A program made the translations under genes and the position numbers. Shown here piece by piece: positions 46,492 to 56,824 of a stretch of DNA of 64,000 nucleotides (within the stretch, counting starts at the first letter, position 1; every line of letters begins with the position of its first letter). The stretch covers positions 3,989,501 through 4,053,500 of the forward strand of contig NC_018010.1 in NCBI RefSeq assembly GCF_000265405.1. Direction: 5' to 3'. The DNA comes from Belliella baltica DSM 15883. Its GTDB lineage: Bacteria; Bacteroidota; Bacteroidia; Cytophagales; Cyclobacteriaceae. The notes beneath the pieces were generated by a model. It saw only the letters and a program-made list of their open reading frames with translations, searched no databases and was not told the origin of the DNA.

Positions 46492-47778
46492 TTAGACAAT
46501 GATTGGATTTTTGACATTGATACAACTTAACTGAACCAACTTGTTTGGAGTAGAATAATCAAATTGACAAACTCCATCAGGACCTATGACTATCAGTGAT
46601 TTTGGACCAGGAATGATATCTACAGATTTCATTGACTTCAAATATTCTAATTGATTTTTATCAATATTCATAACATCTGCTACATTGAAACTTTTCAGAC
46701 CATGCTTTCCTTCTGCTAGGTATAAATAATCTCCAGCTAGCCCTAGTCCGTGCGGATTCTCCATAGGATATGATTTTAATAACTTAGGCGAATAAGGATC
46801 TTCAATATTTAGAATTTGAAGTTCATCTACTCCAAATCTACAGTTTACACCAGTTCTCAAAGTCACAAATGCATAAGTTTCATTGACTACAACAGGATCG
46901 CAGGCAGTCACATGTTGATAAACTGACATTTGTATTGGCTCAGAAGGATTACTTGCATCATAAATATGCATACCTGTGTTAGAACCTATAAAAAGTTTGT
47001 TTTGAAAAGGAAAAATCGTTTCAATTCCCCAGCCTAAACTTATATTTTTTAAATATTCTGGATGCTCTTTATTTTCTACATTGAATACACGAAGTGAATA
47101 CTCGTCAACTGCATATAAATGTGCATTCATTAAAGTAAATCGAGCCATAGAGCCACCTTGACCATAACTTTCTCCTCCACCACCTGAGGCATCAGAACTC
47201 ATGGCAAACATTCCTCCTCTATTCCAGAATATCGTACCCCAGCCCCAACCCCAGCCTCGATTGACTTCAGAGTCCATAGTTAAAACTGTATCTTTCAAAG
47301 TCATGAAAGTTCCTGTTGATCGATCTGTGTACATACTCTCAAAAACATCCTCTACCCGCTTTACTTGTTGGATATTTCTTGGATCACTAATATCAAAAAC
47401 TAGCAAGTCCAAGTAATTATCAGCATAAAGCATATTGCTATTGACAGCCAAATCAACATTTCCTGGAATTTTGATAAAATTGATGCTGACAGGATTCGAA
47501 GGATTTGAATTGTCTAAAACATGAATCCCCTTTTGTGGTTCATTGATCAATAAAAAATCATTGTAAATATAAATTTTACCAGGATTTTCGAGCTCTTTCC
47601 CAGGTTCTATGATTGCCTGAGTAGTTCGGAAATTATTCATTTGCAAGTAAACCGGATATTGAGTTCTGTAGATGTAGGTAGAGGTTGTTTGATCTTGACA
47701 AGCTGGCATTCCGATGATAATCAGCATTGCAATTACCAGAAATGATAATTTTGAAGTGTGTTGGAGAGTAGTTTTCAT
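46492..47778 (-). CDS. LVIVD-repeat lipoprotein
   Basis: The 428-residue product has a lipoprotein signal (IAMLIIIGMPACQD, lipobox Cys27). A beta-propeller of LVIVD-type repeats follows (GIHVLDNSNPSNP, LLVFDISDPRN, GMHIYDASNPSEP, LQILNIEDPYSPK). A Gly/Trp-rich insertion (RGWGWGWGTIFWNRGG and SGGGGESYGQGG) lies at about 170-205. Such proteins are exported surface beta-propellers with unknown ligand. It ends directly before the broken outer-membrane gene, so the two may have formed an operon. Confidence 0.85.
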   Translation of the reverse strand: MKTTLQHTSKLSFLVIAMLIIIGMPACQDQTTSTYIYRTQYPVYLQMNNFRTTQAIIEPGKELENPGKIYIYNDFLLINEPQKGIHVLDNSNPSNPVSINFIKIPGNVDLAVNSNMLYADNYLDLLVFDISDPRNIQQVKRVEDVFESMYTDRSTGTFMTLKDTVLTMDSEVNRGWGWGWGTIFWNRGGMFAMSSDASGGGGESYGQGGSMARFTLMNAHLYAVDEYSLRVFNVENKEHPEYLKNISLGWGIETIFPFQNKLFIGSNTGMHIYDASNPSEPIQMSVYQHVTACDPVVVNETYAFVTLRTGVNCRFGVDELQILNIEDPYSPKLLKSYPMENPHGLGLAGDYLYLAEGKHGLKSFNVADVMNIDKNQLEYLKSMKSVDIIPGPKSLIVIGPDGVCQFDYSTPNKLVQLSCINVKNPIIV

Positions 47779-47982
47779 ATCATATGGAATTTTGAAAAAG
47801 GAACTAATTACAAAATTTAATCAACTTACTTTCCCTTGACGTGGAAGATTCTAAAAACGCTACAATTAATTTAAGAAAAAAGTTACTGTAATCAACGGCT
47901 CAGTACTCATGGATTCAAAAGGTAAGAAAAAACTAGTTTAAAGTTGAAATAAAACAATCTTAGATTCGAATCTTAAGGGGCA

Positions 47983-48396
47983 CTAGCTCAATCTTTTAAC
48001 CATATTCCTTTCAAAGTTTTCAAATAAATTGACAAATTGTTTAATTATCCTATTTACTAGTTCATTTTGAGTGTTTTCGGGATAAATTGGATTGTATTTG
48101 ATCCTTAAGATAATCATGTCTAGCCAACCTTGCCCATCATCAATCAAATCTTCATGAAATGCTTCCACCGTAAGATCTCTAGAACCTGTGAAACCTCCAT
48201 GTCCTTGGTTTCTGAAAAACTCTGTAATTGTCTTTAGTGTTAATTCATGAGTCAATTCAAAAGCTCTGACAATTTGAGCTTCAGATTTGGCATTAAATCC
48301 TTTTACTTTGGCATTGCTGATAACATATTTCAGTTCTTCTAAGGCTTCTTGAAAATCAGCAAAACATTTTTCGCAAGTCAACGGCAAAGTTTTCAT
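47983..48396 (-). CDS. HI0074-like HEPN protein, degenerate and orphan
   Basis: The 137-residue helical protein matches the nucleotidyltransferase substrate-binding (HI0074/HEPN) family, with RAFELTHELTLKTITEFFRNQG, SRDLTVEAFHEDLIDDGQGWLDMI. The usual RNxxSHTY ribonuclease motif is replaced by RIKYNPIY, so the catalytic His is a Pro. The partner nucleotidyltransferase that normally sits next to it is absent on both sides. It is probably an inactive or repurposed toxin remnant. Flanks of 204 and 246 bp hold no gene. Confidence 0.75.
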   Translation of the reverse strand: MKTLPLTCEKCFADFQEALEELKYVISNAKVKGFNAKSEAQIVRAFELTHELTLKTITEFFRNQGHGGFTGSRDLTVEAFHEDLIDDGQGWLDMIILRIKYNPIYPENTQNELVNRIIKQFVNLFENFERNMVKRLS

Positions 48397-48642
48397 AGTT
48401 CATAAGTTTTATTGAATATACTCTTTTTCTCCTTCTCCTCGAAAAAAATCACTTTAATTCTAGATTTAGGCTTCCTAGATAGTGTTTTCACCTCAAAGGA
48501 GCTTTATAGAACGGAGAGTAAATGTGAATTGAACAAGCATATCCTCAGATTCTTGGCTCTTCATTCTTACCTCTTTTCTCTTCTATTTCAACCGATATTT
48601 CGGACTATCTTATATCTCACGTATCTAAACTAGCCTCCAACC

Positions 48643-50085
48643 CTACCTCACGCTATAACTTTGCATAAAAGGCTGACCATTTGGCACAAAGCCTTCTAAA
48701 AGCAATCGTCCGCTAAATTTTTCGAGAAATTCTCCAACTTTTTCAGGTTTTGAAACTGGATCTCCATTGATTTGAGTTAGCACAAAGCCATTATTCAATC
48801 CTAGATCTCTCAAATATCCTCTCGTCAGCCCTACAATCTTGACTCCTCCACTAACACCTAAGCGGTCTCTTTCAATGGCATTGATTGCCTCAAGTCTAGC
48901 ACCCAAAAGTGTAGAAGTATAAAATTCCCTTTTCAAAATTCCCGTGCCTCCATCTAAATTTTGAAGGGTAAGTGATGTTGTTTTTATGTTCGAGTTTCTT
49001 TGAAGGGTAAAATTAAGCTTGTCGCCAGGATAATAGTAGGATAATACTTCTTCAAAACTCCCTTTTCCTGTGACATTAAATCCTTCAATTCTGGTAATTA
49101 CATCATTCTTTTGAATCCCAGCTTTTTCGGCCGCTCCTCCTCTTAATACATTGGTCACAATCACTCCGTCTAAAGTATTGAGCTTCATTTCTTCTGCCAA
49201 CTCAGGAGTAATTTCTACAACATCCACACCTGGAATTGCCTTTTGTACTTCACCAAATTTGATTAAGTCATTAGCAATCTTCATGGCAATATCAACAGGA
49301 ACAGCAAATCCATAACCTGTATAAGAACCTGTCCTTGACAAAATCGCTGTATTGATCCCTACCAATTCCCCCTCAGTGTTGACCAAAGCGCCACCTGAAT
49401 TCCCAGGGTTGATAGGAGCGTCGGTTTGAATGAATGATTCTAATGGAAAATCTCCTCCTAAAATATTGATTTGTCTCTCTTTGGCAGACACGATCCCTGC
49501 TGTGACTGTCGAAGTTAAGTTAAATGGATTTCCAACTGCTATGACCCACTCTCCTATTTTCAAATTCCTACTACTTCCTTTTTTGATAGCTGGAAGATTG
49601 GAAGCTTCAATTTTTAATACTGCAATATCGGTGTTTTTATCTGTTCCGATAAGCTTGGCTTGATATGTTCTCTTTTGATGAACCACTTCCAGAGTCTCTG
49701 CTCTTTCAATCACATGATTATTGGTGATGATGTAGCCATCTCCACTTATGATAACTCCTGAACCTGTACTCACCCGCTGATTTGGTCCTGTTCCAAAAAA
49801 ATAGTCAAAAATACTATATCTTTTATAATCTGTACCTGAAAAATTCTTTATGAAAACAACAGAGGGAGTGCTCACTTCTGAAGCTTCTGTAAAATCTACA
49901 GCAGTGGAAAATGTCGATGCCAAATTGACATCAGCTTCATAATTGACTTGTTGCTTTTGAAAATATTCTTGGGCTGGAAATTGAGAAATCTCCTGAGCTG
50001 AATTTGCCAAAAACTCTTGAAATACCCAGGCTCCTGCTAGGCCGGATATAAATGCTAAAGCAATTATCTTGAAATTTTTCATCAT
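48643..50085 (-). CDS. HtrA/DegP-like periplasmic serine protease
   Basis: The 480-residue protein has an N-terminal membrane anchor or signal (residues 4-22). A trypsin-like domain follows with catalytic His (IITNNHVIERAE), Asp (GTDKNTDIAVLK) and Ser (NPGNSGGALVN). Two PDZ domains follow, the first at about 285-375 (GGAAEKAGIQKNDVITRI) and a diverged second at about 400-480. It should degrade or refold misfolded envelope proteins. It is divergent from dxr with a 207-bp gap. Confidence 0.92.
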   Translation of the reverse strand: MMKNFKIIALAFISGLAGAWVFQEFLANSAQEISQFPAQEYFQKQQVNYEADVNLASTFSTAVDFTEASEVSTPSVVFIKNFSGTDYKRYSIFDYFFGTGPNQRVSTGSGVIISGDGYIITNNHVIERAETLEVVHQKRTYQAKLIGTDKNTDIAVLKIEASNLPAIKKGSSRNLKIGEWVIAVGNPFNLTSTVTAGIVSAKERQINILGGDFPLESFIQTDAPINPGNSGGALVNTEGELVGINTAILSRTGSYTGYGFAVPVDIAMKIANDLIKFGEVQKAIPGVDVVEITPELAEEMKLNTLDGVIVTNVLRGGAAEKAGIQKNDVITRIEGFNVTGKGSFEEVLSYYYPGDKLNFTLQRNSNIKTTSLTLQNLDGGTGILKREFYTSTLLGARLEAINAIERDRLGVSGGVKIVGLTRGYLRDLGLNNGFVLTQINGDPVSKPEKVGEFLEKFSGRLLLEGFVPNGQPFMQSYSVR

Positions 50086-50292
50086 GTAATTTTTAACGTT
50101 TCTCCGATTTTTCGGTTAAAAAGAAATATTAAAATAAGTTAAAAAATTCACCTATTTCCATGCCAAGCGCATGAAAGGTCAAAAAGACTGAAAAATCACA
50201 AGGAAAAGTCTATGAACCTTGTAATTTTGTCAGTCTTAAGCTTGAAGGGAAATTGAATACAAACCCAAATTGCCAAAAATTAAATTCTATTC

Positions 50293-51459
50293 ATGTCAGA
50301 AAAAAAACGAGTTGCCATCTTAGGCTCTACCGGGAGTATAGGAACCCAAACCTTGGACGTAATCAAATCGCATCAAGATAAATTTGAAGTAGAAGTACTT
50401 ACTGCTCAAAATAATGCAGATTTGTTGATCCAACAAGCCATAGAATTCAAGCCTAATTGTGTAGTCATTGTCAATGAGACACTCTACGATAAAGTTAGAG
50501 AGGTTTTAGTTCCCTTAGATATCAAAGTCTATGCTGGAGAAAAAGCTTTGGCACAAGTAGTAGAAATGGATACCATAGATGTGGTTTTGACTGCATTGGT
50601 CGGTTATTCAGGCCTGATTCCAACCATCAAAGCTATAGAAAGTGGAAAACAGATCGCCTTAGCAAACAAAGAAACGCTAGTAGTTGCAGGTGAATTAGTC
50701 ACAAGATTTGCACGAGAAAAGGGGGTAAACATTTATCCAGTAGATTCAGAGCACTCAGCAATTTTTCAGTGTTTGGTAGGAGAATTTCACAATCCAATTG
50801 AAAAAATTATTTTAACAGCCTCAGGAGGGCCATTTAGAGGGAAAGACAGGCGTTATTTAGAAACGGTCACCAAAGCAGAAGCACTCAAACATCCTAATTG
50901 GGACATGGGTGCTAAAATCACCATTGACTCAGCTTCATTGATGAACAAGGGACTTGAAGTTATAGAGGCAAAATGGCTGTTTGGCATTCAGACAGAACAA
51001 ATTGAAGTCATCGTACATCCACAATCTATCGTACATAGCTTGGTACAATTTGAAGATGGATCGATCAAAGCACAACTTGGGCTCCCTGATATGCGTATTC
51101 CTATTCAATTTGCATTAAGTTTCCCTGAAAGATTGAAATCAGATTTACCTAGGTTCAGTTTCGCGCAATATCCGAATTTGACCTTTGAGCAGCCCGACAT
51201 GGAAACCTTCCAAAATCTCCGTTTGGCTTACGAGTCATTGGCTAGAGGAGGGAATGCTCCATGTGTCTTAAATGCTGCCAATGAAATCGCAGTGGCTGCA
51301 TTTTTGAGGGAAGAAATTGGTTTTCTCGAAATGTCAGACCTAATTGCAACATCTTTGGAAAAAATAGATTTCATAAAAAGTCCAAGTTTACAAGATTTTG
51401 TAGAGACAGACAGATTGACAAGAATTATCTCAAAAGAATTAATCAAGAGTAAAATTTAA
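50293..51459 (+). CDS. dxr: 1-deoxy-D-xylulose 5-phosphate reductoisomerase
   Basis: The 388-residue enzyme has the NADPH site GSTGSIGTQTLDVI, the LANKETLVVAGELV and PVDSEHSAIFQ metal-ligand block, the flexible loop region (TASGGPFRG) and NKGLEVIEA, all of Dxr. It performs the committed step of the MEP isoprenoid pathway. Length is normal. It lies 3 bp before rseP and is probably co-transcribed with it. Confidence 0.97.
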   Translation: MSEKKRVAILGSTGSIGTQTLDVIKSHQDKFEVEVLTAQNNADLLIQQAIEFKPNCVVIVNETLYDKVREVLVPLDIKVYAGEKALAQVVEMDTIDVVLTALVGYSGLIPTIKAIESGKQIALANKETLVVAGELVTRFAREKGVNIYPVDSEHSAIFQCLVGEFHNPIEKIILTASGGPFRGKDRRYLETVTKAEALKHPNWDMGAKITIDSASLMNKGLEVIEAKWLFGIQTEQIEVIVHPQSIVHSLVQFEDGSIKAQLGLPDMRIPIQFALSFPERLKSDLPRFSFAQYPNLTFEQPDMETFQNLRLAYESLARGGNAPCVLNAANEIAVAAFLREEIGFLEMSDLIATSLEKIDFIKSPSLQDFVETDRLTRIISKELIKSKI

Positions 51460-51462
51460 ACA

Positions 51463-52782
51463 ATGGATACATTAATTATGGTAGCTCAGTTGTTACTGGG
51501 TTTATCAATTTTAGTTGGCCTTCATGAATTAGGTCACTTACTTACAGCCAAAATGTTTGGCATGAGAGTAGAAAAATTCTCCATCGGTTTCCCACCAAAA
51601 ATCATAGGTTTTCAATGGGGAGAAACAGAGTATTCTATAGGGGCTATTCCTTTAGGTGGTTTTGTAAAAATCTCAGGAATGGTAGATGAATCTATGGATT
51701 CGGAACAAATGAGTGCAGAACCACAACCTTGGGAATTCAGGTCTAAGCCAGCTTGGCAAAGATTGATAGTCATGCTTGGTGGTATTATCGTCAATGTCAT
51801 TACGGGAGTATTGATTTTCGTCGTTTTGGTTTATCAAAAAGGTGAAACTTATTACTCTCAAGAGCAGATTGTAGAACATGGTATCGTAGCTTATGACATT
51901 GGAAAGCAAATAGGTTTTCAGGATGGGGACAAGATTCTTGACATTAACGGTGAACCATATAAAAGCTTATCAGAACTAAGCGGAGGCGAAGCATTATTAA
52001 GTACAGATGGTTATTATACTGTGGAGCGCAATGGAGAAATCCTGAAAGTAGAAATCCCAAGAGGATTTATCAATTCCTTCTCCAATGAAGAAAGCATGTC
52101 TAATTTCATCAATATCAGAATGCCATTCGAGATATTGGAAATCACCAAAGGAGAAGAAGCTGAGCGAGTAGGATTGCAAAAAGGAGATAAGATTCTTGCT
52201 GTAAATGATAAGCCGGTCAAATATTTTGATGAACTTCAATTGGCTTTGGCTGATGCATCCAATACATCTGCCAAACTCACAGTAGATAGAAACGGTCAGC
52301 AAATAGAAAAAGCTGCAAACGTATCAGAAGAAGGGACAATTGGAATTCAAATCAATCCATTACTGGAGCCCGTTACTAAAAAATTCGGGTTTGCTGAGTC
52401 TGTAACGAAGGGGACAGAAAGAGCATTTGGCGTTGTAATCATCAATGCCAAAGCGTTGGGAAGAATGTTTACTGGAGAAGTTTCTGCGAAGAATGTATCT
52501 GGACCTATTGGGATGGCGAAGATTTATGGCAACAAATGGGATTGGACAAAATTCTGGAGTATCACGGGATTGATCTCCATGATCTTAGCATTTATGAATT
52601 TATTGCCTATTCCAGCATTGGATGGAGGTCATGTAGTATTCTTACTCTATGAAATGATTTCAGGAAAATCTCCATCAGACAAATTCCTTGAAAACGCTCA
52701 AAAAGTCGGTATGGTCATGCTTTTGGCATTAATGGTATTTGCAATAGGAAATGATATTTTGAAGTTATTTACAGGTGGTTAA
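51463..52782 (+). CDS. rseP: Site-2 protease RseP
   Basis: The 439-residue inner-membrane zinc protease has the HELGH zinc motif (GLHELGHLLTAKMFG). Two PDZ domains occupy about 130-290, and the third zinc ligand lies in the NLLPIPALDGGHVVF motif. It cleaves membrane-bound anti-sigma factors and signal peptides within the membrane. Length is normal. The perfect palindromic hairpin at 52805-52834 terminates the dxr-rseP transcript. Confidence 0.95.
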   Translation: MDTLIMVAQLLLGLSILVGLHELGHLLTAKMFGMRVEKFSIGFPPKIIGFQWGETEYSIGAIPLGGFVKISGMVDESMDSEQMSAEPQPWEFRSKPAWQRLIVMLGGIIVNVITGVLIFVVLVYQKGETYYSQEQIVEHGIVAYDIGKQIGFQDGDKILDINGEPYKSLSELSGGEALLSTDGYYTVERNGEILKVEIPRGFINSFSNEESMSNFINIRMPFEILEITKGEEAERVGLQKGDKILAVNDKPVKYFDELQLALADASNTSAKLTVDRNGQQIEKAANVSEEGTIGIQINPLLEPVTKKFGFAESVTKGTERAFGVVIINAKALGRMFTGEVSAKNVSGPIGMAKIYGNKWDWTKFWSITGLISMILAFMNLLPIPALDGGHVVFLLYEMISGKSPSDKFLENAQKVGMVMLLALMVFAIGNDILKLFTGG

Positions 52783-52804
52783 ATAAAATTTTAAATAAAT
52801 ATGG

Positions 52805-52841
52805 ATAGGTCAAAGAAAATTTTCTTTGACCTATTTTTTTT
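52805..52841 (+). terminator. Strong terminator after dxr-rseP
   Basis: A perfect palindrome of 30 bases (arm ATAGGTCAAAGAAAA, 52805-52819) is followed by seven T on the plus strand. Confidence 0.85.
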
Positions 52842-52882
52842 AATTATTTTTTAGTTAGAATTGGTGAATTTATTTCCGATTT

Positions 52883-54133
52883 ATGATAAAAAACTACGCG
52901 CTTTTTAGCTTATTATTTTTGTTAGGATTACTTATTTGTAATGTAGCCCAAGGACAAAAAGAGATTCCATCAAAAGACATTCTTTATTTGAAAGATGGGA
53001 CTCAAAAAATTGGAAACATCATTTTTAAAAATAAAGAAAAGTTTGATGAAATTCTGCTTCTAAGTGAAGATCGAGTAATGACAAAGTATTCATCTGTAGA
53101 AGTTGATAGCTTTCTATTAGAAAATAACGAGAAGTATATTAGTAAATATCTTAGCAATACGACCATCTCTCAAGAATTAAACTTTGTACAACTATTATTT
53201 AAGGGGGAATTTGATTTGTTAAAATCAGATGGGATATTTTACCTTGAAAAGCAAGATGGTCAAATCTTAGAACTAAGCCAAACTGACATTGCCAATACTT
53301 CTTTAACAAATAAGAGTAACGTTAAAAACAAAAAATATATTGGAATTATTTCAGTGTTATTGAGCGATGAGTGTCGAAATGCTTTGCAAAAAGATTTGCA
53401 GAAAATCCAACTCAAAGATGATAATTTGGTGGAATTTTTAACAAAATACCATCTGTGTAAAGAAACAAATAGCCAAAGCTTTACAGATAATAGGCCAAAT
53501 TTTTTACTTAATTTCTATGGTCAGGTAGGAATGAGTTATAACAATTTTCACATTGAACAATTCGGTATATTTCCCATATCTTTTGAGATAGAAAAACCTA
53601 TAGTTCCTGTATTCTCTGGAGGAATAAGGCTAGATAGCTTTAGAAAATACCCAAGATTATCTATGGACTTAATGTTAGCTTTTAGCACACAAAAAAACAT
53701 TGTCCGTACTTTCTATGAAAACAATGTATACGCTTACACTGGTGCAAATAATTATAATTTGAATTCAATAGAATTTCAATGGTATGTAAATTACACCTTT
53801 TACAAAAGTGAAAAAATTGACTTTTACGGTGGAGTTGGGCCAAAGAGCAAATTCAATTTCTTTGAAAGTACAGTATCTACTTGGGAACAAAGAAGAACTA
53901 CTAATAACGCTACAGAATACTTCGAAAACCAATTTTTCGATATGCCAAAAACAAACATTGGTATAGGTTTAAAACTTGGAGCAATACTTGTTAAATCTTC
54001 AAAAAGTCGGATTACAGTTGAAGCGAGTTTTAACTTTGCATCAAATGCAGGACAAACAATCATACCTCATACAAGCATGCTGAATCATACTTCCCAAACT
54101 TTCTTGATAGGTTATTCATTTAGAAAGCCTTAA
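52883..54133 (+). CDS. Secreted outer-membrane beta-barrel protein, unknown
   Basis: The 416-residue protein has a signal peptide (cut near CNVAQGQ, residue 25). A soluble N-terminal domain has KDILYLKDGTQKIGNIIFKNKEK, where many Bacteroidota proteins keep a similar GxxxxGxI motif. The C-terminal half (about 210-416) has the alternating strands of a small outer-membrane barrel (FYGQVGMSYNNFHIE, FSGGIRLDSF, LGAILVKSSKSRITVEASFNF). It has no close neighbours on its strand until lon. No named family is recognised. Confidence 0.7.
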   Translation: MIKNYALFSLLFLLGLLICNVAQGQKEIPSKDILYLKDGTQKIGNIIFKNKEKFDEILLLSEDRVMTKYSSVEVDSFLLENNEKYISKYLSNTTISQELNFVQLLFKGEFDLLKSDGIFYLEKQDGQILELSQTDIANTSLTNKSNVKNKKYIGIISVLLSDECRNALQKDLQKIQLKDDNLVEFLTKYHLCKETNSQSFTDNRPNFLLNFYGQVGMSYNNFHIEQFGIFPISFEIEKPIVPVFSGGIRLDSFRKYPRLSMDLMLAFSTQKNIVRTFYENNVYAYTGANNYNLNSIEFQWYVNYTFYKSEKIDFYGGVGPKSKFNFFESTVSTWEQRRTTNNATEYFENQFFDMPKTNIGIGLKLGAILVKSSKSRITVEASFNFASNAGQTIIPHTSMLNHTSQTFLIGYSFRKP

Positions 54134-54273
54134 TAACACTAAAATCAATCTGAAACTTATTTAACAGAAAATATTTTTATTCTTTTGGCCAAATATTAAA
54201 ACGAAAATACAAAATTAGGTATCATGACAAAATGCCGATAAAATAACCTTGGCATAAGGCTTGAATTAATTGG

Positions 54274-54300
54274 AAGAACCTTCTTAAATTGAGGGTTCTT
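54274..54300 (+). terminator. Short hairpin, possible terminator
   Basis: The arms AAGAACC (54274-54280) and GGTTCTT (54294-54300) pair around a 13-nt loop and run into TTCTTATTTT. It lies 46 bp before the lon start, so it could end the upstream transcript or act as a leader element. Confidence 0.45.
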
Positions 54301-54318
54301 TCTTATTTTAATAATAAC

Positions 54319-54337
54319 ATGACAGTTTGACTGTCAT
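54319..54337. promoter_or_regulatory. Inverted repeat upstream of lon, operator-like
   Basis: ATGACAG at 54319-54325 and CTGTCAT at 54331-54337 form a perfect 7-bp inverted repeat with a 5-nt spacer, 9 bases before the lon ATG. It could be a repressor operator for heat-shock control or a leader hairpin over the start site. Confidence 0.45.
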
Positions 54338-54346
54338 ATTGTCTAT

Positions 54347-56824
54347 ATGAACAATTTTGAAAATCAATTATATCAATCATTAATGGTAGGAGATTATGCT
54401 GGTGAGGGTGACCTCATTCAATTGATAACAGACGATGAAGGTGATGATGCCACACAACAAGATAGCTACTCATCTGTCATCCCAATTCTTTCAGTTAGAA
54501 ACACTGTTTTATTCCCAGGGGTAGTCATCCCAATTACAGTTGGCAGACAGCGATCTATCAAACTAGTAAAAAAAGCTCAGCGAGGAGATAAGTTGATCGG
54601 TGTCTGTGCCCAAGTTAATCCAAACAATGATGATCCATCTTGGGATGATATCTATCACGTAGGAACATTGGCTAAAATTATCAAAATGATTGTGCTTCCT
54701 GATGGAAATACAACGATCATTATTCAAGGTAAAAAGCGTTTTAAAATTTCAGAAACCCTTACTGAGGATCCATATTTCACTGCGAAGGCTGACTATTTAG
54801 AGGAAAATTTTCCAAAAAATAATAAGAAAATTGAGGCGCTAGAGGAGTCCTTGAAAGATGCGGCAGCTAAAATTCTCCACCTCAACCCTGAAATTCCAAG
54901 GGAAGCTCAAGTAGCACTTGACAATATTGACAACACTCCTTTTCTTACCCATTTCTTATCTTCCAACATCAATGCCCCTGTAGAAGCCAAACAAAAGCTT
55001 CTGGAAATTAATGATGGAGTTGAAAGAGCTACTTTACTTTTGGAATTCATGATGAAGGATATCCAAATGCTGGAACTGAAAAGTGAAATTCAGAAAAAAG
55101 TACATACAGATATTGATCAGCAGCAGCGGGATTATTTCCTTCGTCAACAAATGAAAGTCCTTCAAACTGAACTTGGTGAAGAAGGTCCTGAAAAAGAGGT
55201 TGAAGAGCTAAGAATAAAAGGAGCCTTGAAAAAATGGCCAAAAACTGTTGCTCAACATTTTGAAAAAGAACTTGATAAAATCCTAAGAATCAATCCATCA
55301 GCAGCTGAATACCCTATCGCTCTCAATTATGCAGAGACCTTGGTTGAATTACCATGGAATGAATTCACAGATGATAACTTTGATCTCAAGAGAGCCAAAA
55401 ACATCTTAGACAAGGATCATCATGGCTTAGAAAAAGTCAAAGAAAGGGTCATTGAATACCTTGCTGTCTTAAAGCTTAAAAATGATCTAAAAGGCCCGAT
55501 TCTTTGCCTTTATGGCCCTCCAGGAGTTGGGAAAACTTCGCTTGGAAAATCCATAGGAAAAGCTTTGGGAAGAAAATATATCAGGATGTCTTTGGGTGGT
55601 GTTCATGATGAAGCAGAAATTCGAGGACATAGAAAAACCTATGTCGGAGCAATGCCTGGCAAGATTATTCAAAACATGAAAAAAGTCAAGACAAGCAATC
55701 CTGTTTATGTCTTGGATGAAATAGATAAATTAAGTTCAGACTTTAGAGGTGATCCATCTTCTGCCTTTTTGGAGGTTTTAGACCCAGAACAAAATAGCAC
55801 TTTCACAGATAACTATCTGGAAGTGGAATATGACCTTTCGAAGGTTTTATTCATCGCTACTGCAAACTCACTAGATTCTATTCAGCCTGCCTTAAGAGAT
55901 AGGATGGAAATCATAGAAGTGACTGGCTATACCATGGAGGAAAAACTTGAAATTGCCAAAAAGCATTTGATTCCTAAACAAAGAAAAGAGCATGGACTCA
56001 AAGCTAGCGATATCAGCTTCGATAAAAATGCAATTATAAAAATCATCGAAGACTATACTCGAGAATCAGGTGTAAGAAACTTGGAAAGAGCTATTGGAAA
56101 AGTAGTAAGAAATATCACGAAATCTATCGCCATGGAAGAGGAGTATCAGAAAAAAGTAACTACTGATGCTGTTAGAAAGATTTTAGGAGGAGAGATTTTC
56201 GACAAAGAATCATATCAAGACAATAGCGTTGCTGGTGTAGTTACTGGTTTAGCTTGGACTTCAGTTGGTGGCGAAATATTATTTATCGAAACTGCCTTAA
56301 GTAGAGGAAAGGGTAAACTTACGCTTTCTGGCCAACTTGGTGATGTGATGAAAGAGTCTGCTATGACAGCTCTATCCTACTTAAAATCAAAAGCTGAAAA
56401 ATTAGGGATTGATTATCGTGTGTTTGATCAATATGATCTACATGTACATGTCCCTGCAGGTGCAGTTCCAAAAGATGGCCCTTCTGCAGGAATCACCATG
56501 CTGACCGCTATGGCTTCACTTTTCACTCAAAGAAAGGTGAAAAATAAGATCGCTATGACTGGTGAAATTACTTTGAGAGGTAAGGTAATGCCTGTAGGTG
56601 GGATCAAAGAAAAAATCCTTGCTGCACGAAGAGCCGGCTTGAAGGAAATTATTCTTTGTCAGAAAAACAAAAGGGACATAGAAGAAATCGACGAGCAATA
56701 CATCAAAGGAATTACCTTCCATTTTGTAGATAAAGTTGAAGATGTCTTAGAAATAGCTTTATTGAAAGCAAAAGTTGAGGACCCTATGAAATTCACTTTC
56801 TCAAGTGAAAACAATTCCAATTGA
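54347..56824 (+). CDS. lon: ATP-dependent protease Lon
   Basis: The 825-residue protein has the Lon N-terminal substrate domain ([22 protein letters not shown]). An AAA+ core follows with Walker [14 protein letters not shown] and Walker [10 protein letters not shown]. The C-terminal protease has the catalytic Ser in [13 protein letters not shown] and Lys in [13 protein letters not shown]. It degrades damaged cytosolic proteins and some regulators. The stop overlaps the porQ start by two bases, so the genes are coupled. A 19-bp inverted repeat sits just upstream of the start. Confidence 0.97.
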   Translation: MNNFENQLYQSLMVGDYAGEGDLIQLITDDEGDDATQQDSYSSVIPILSVRNTVLFPGVVIPITVGRQRSIKLVKKAQRGDKLIGVCAQVNPNNDDPSWDDIYHVGTLAKIIKMIVLPDGNTTIIIQGKKRFKISETLTEDPYFTAKADYLEENFPKNNKKIEALEESLKDAAAKILHLNPEIPREAQVALDNIDNTPFLTHFLSSNINAPVEAKQKLLEINDGVERATLLLEFMMKDIQMLELKSEIQKKVHTDIDQQQRDYFLRQQMKVLQTELGEEGPEKEVEELRIKGALKKWPKTVAQHFEKELDKILRINPSAAEYPIALNYAETLVELPWNEFTDDNFDLKRAKNILDKDHHGLEKVKERVIEYLAVLKLKNDLKGPILCLYGPPGVGKTSLGKSIGKALGRKYIRMSLGGVHDEAEIRGHRKTYVGAMPGKIIQNMKKVKTSNPVYVLDEIDKLSSDFRGDPSSAFLEVLDPEQNSTFTDNYLEVEYDLSKVLFIATANSLDSIQPALRDRMEIIEVTGYTMEEKLEIAKKHLIPKQRKEHGLKASDISFDKNAIIKIIEDYTRESGVRNLERAIGKVVRNITKSIAMEEEYQKKVTTDAVRKILGGEIFDKESYQDNSVAGVVTGLAWTSVGGEILFIETALSRGKGKLTLSGQLGDVMKESAMTALSYLKSKAEKLGIDYRVFDQYDLHVHVPAGAVPKDGPSAGITMLTAMASLFTQRKVKNKIAMTGEITLRGKVMPVGGIKEKILAARRAGLKEIILCQKNKRDIEEIDEQYIKGITFHFVDKVEDVLEIALLKAKVEDPMKFTFSSENNSN

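Noticed and set aside
47960..47975. Palindrome AGATTCGAATCT
   Set aside because: Isolated 12-bp palindrome with no T-run and no position relative to a start; treated as chance.
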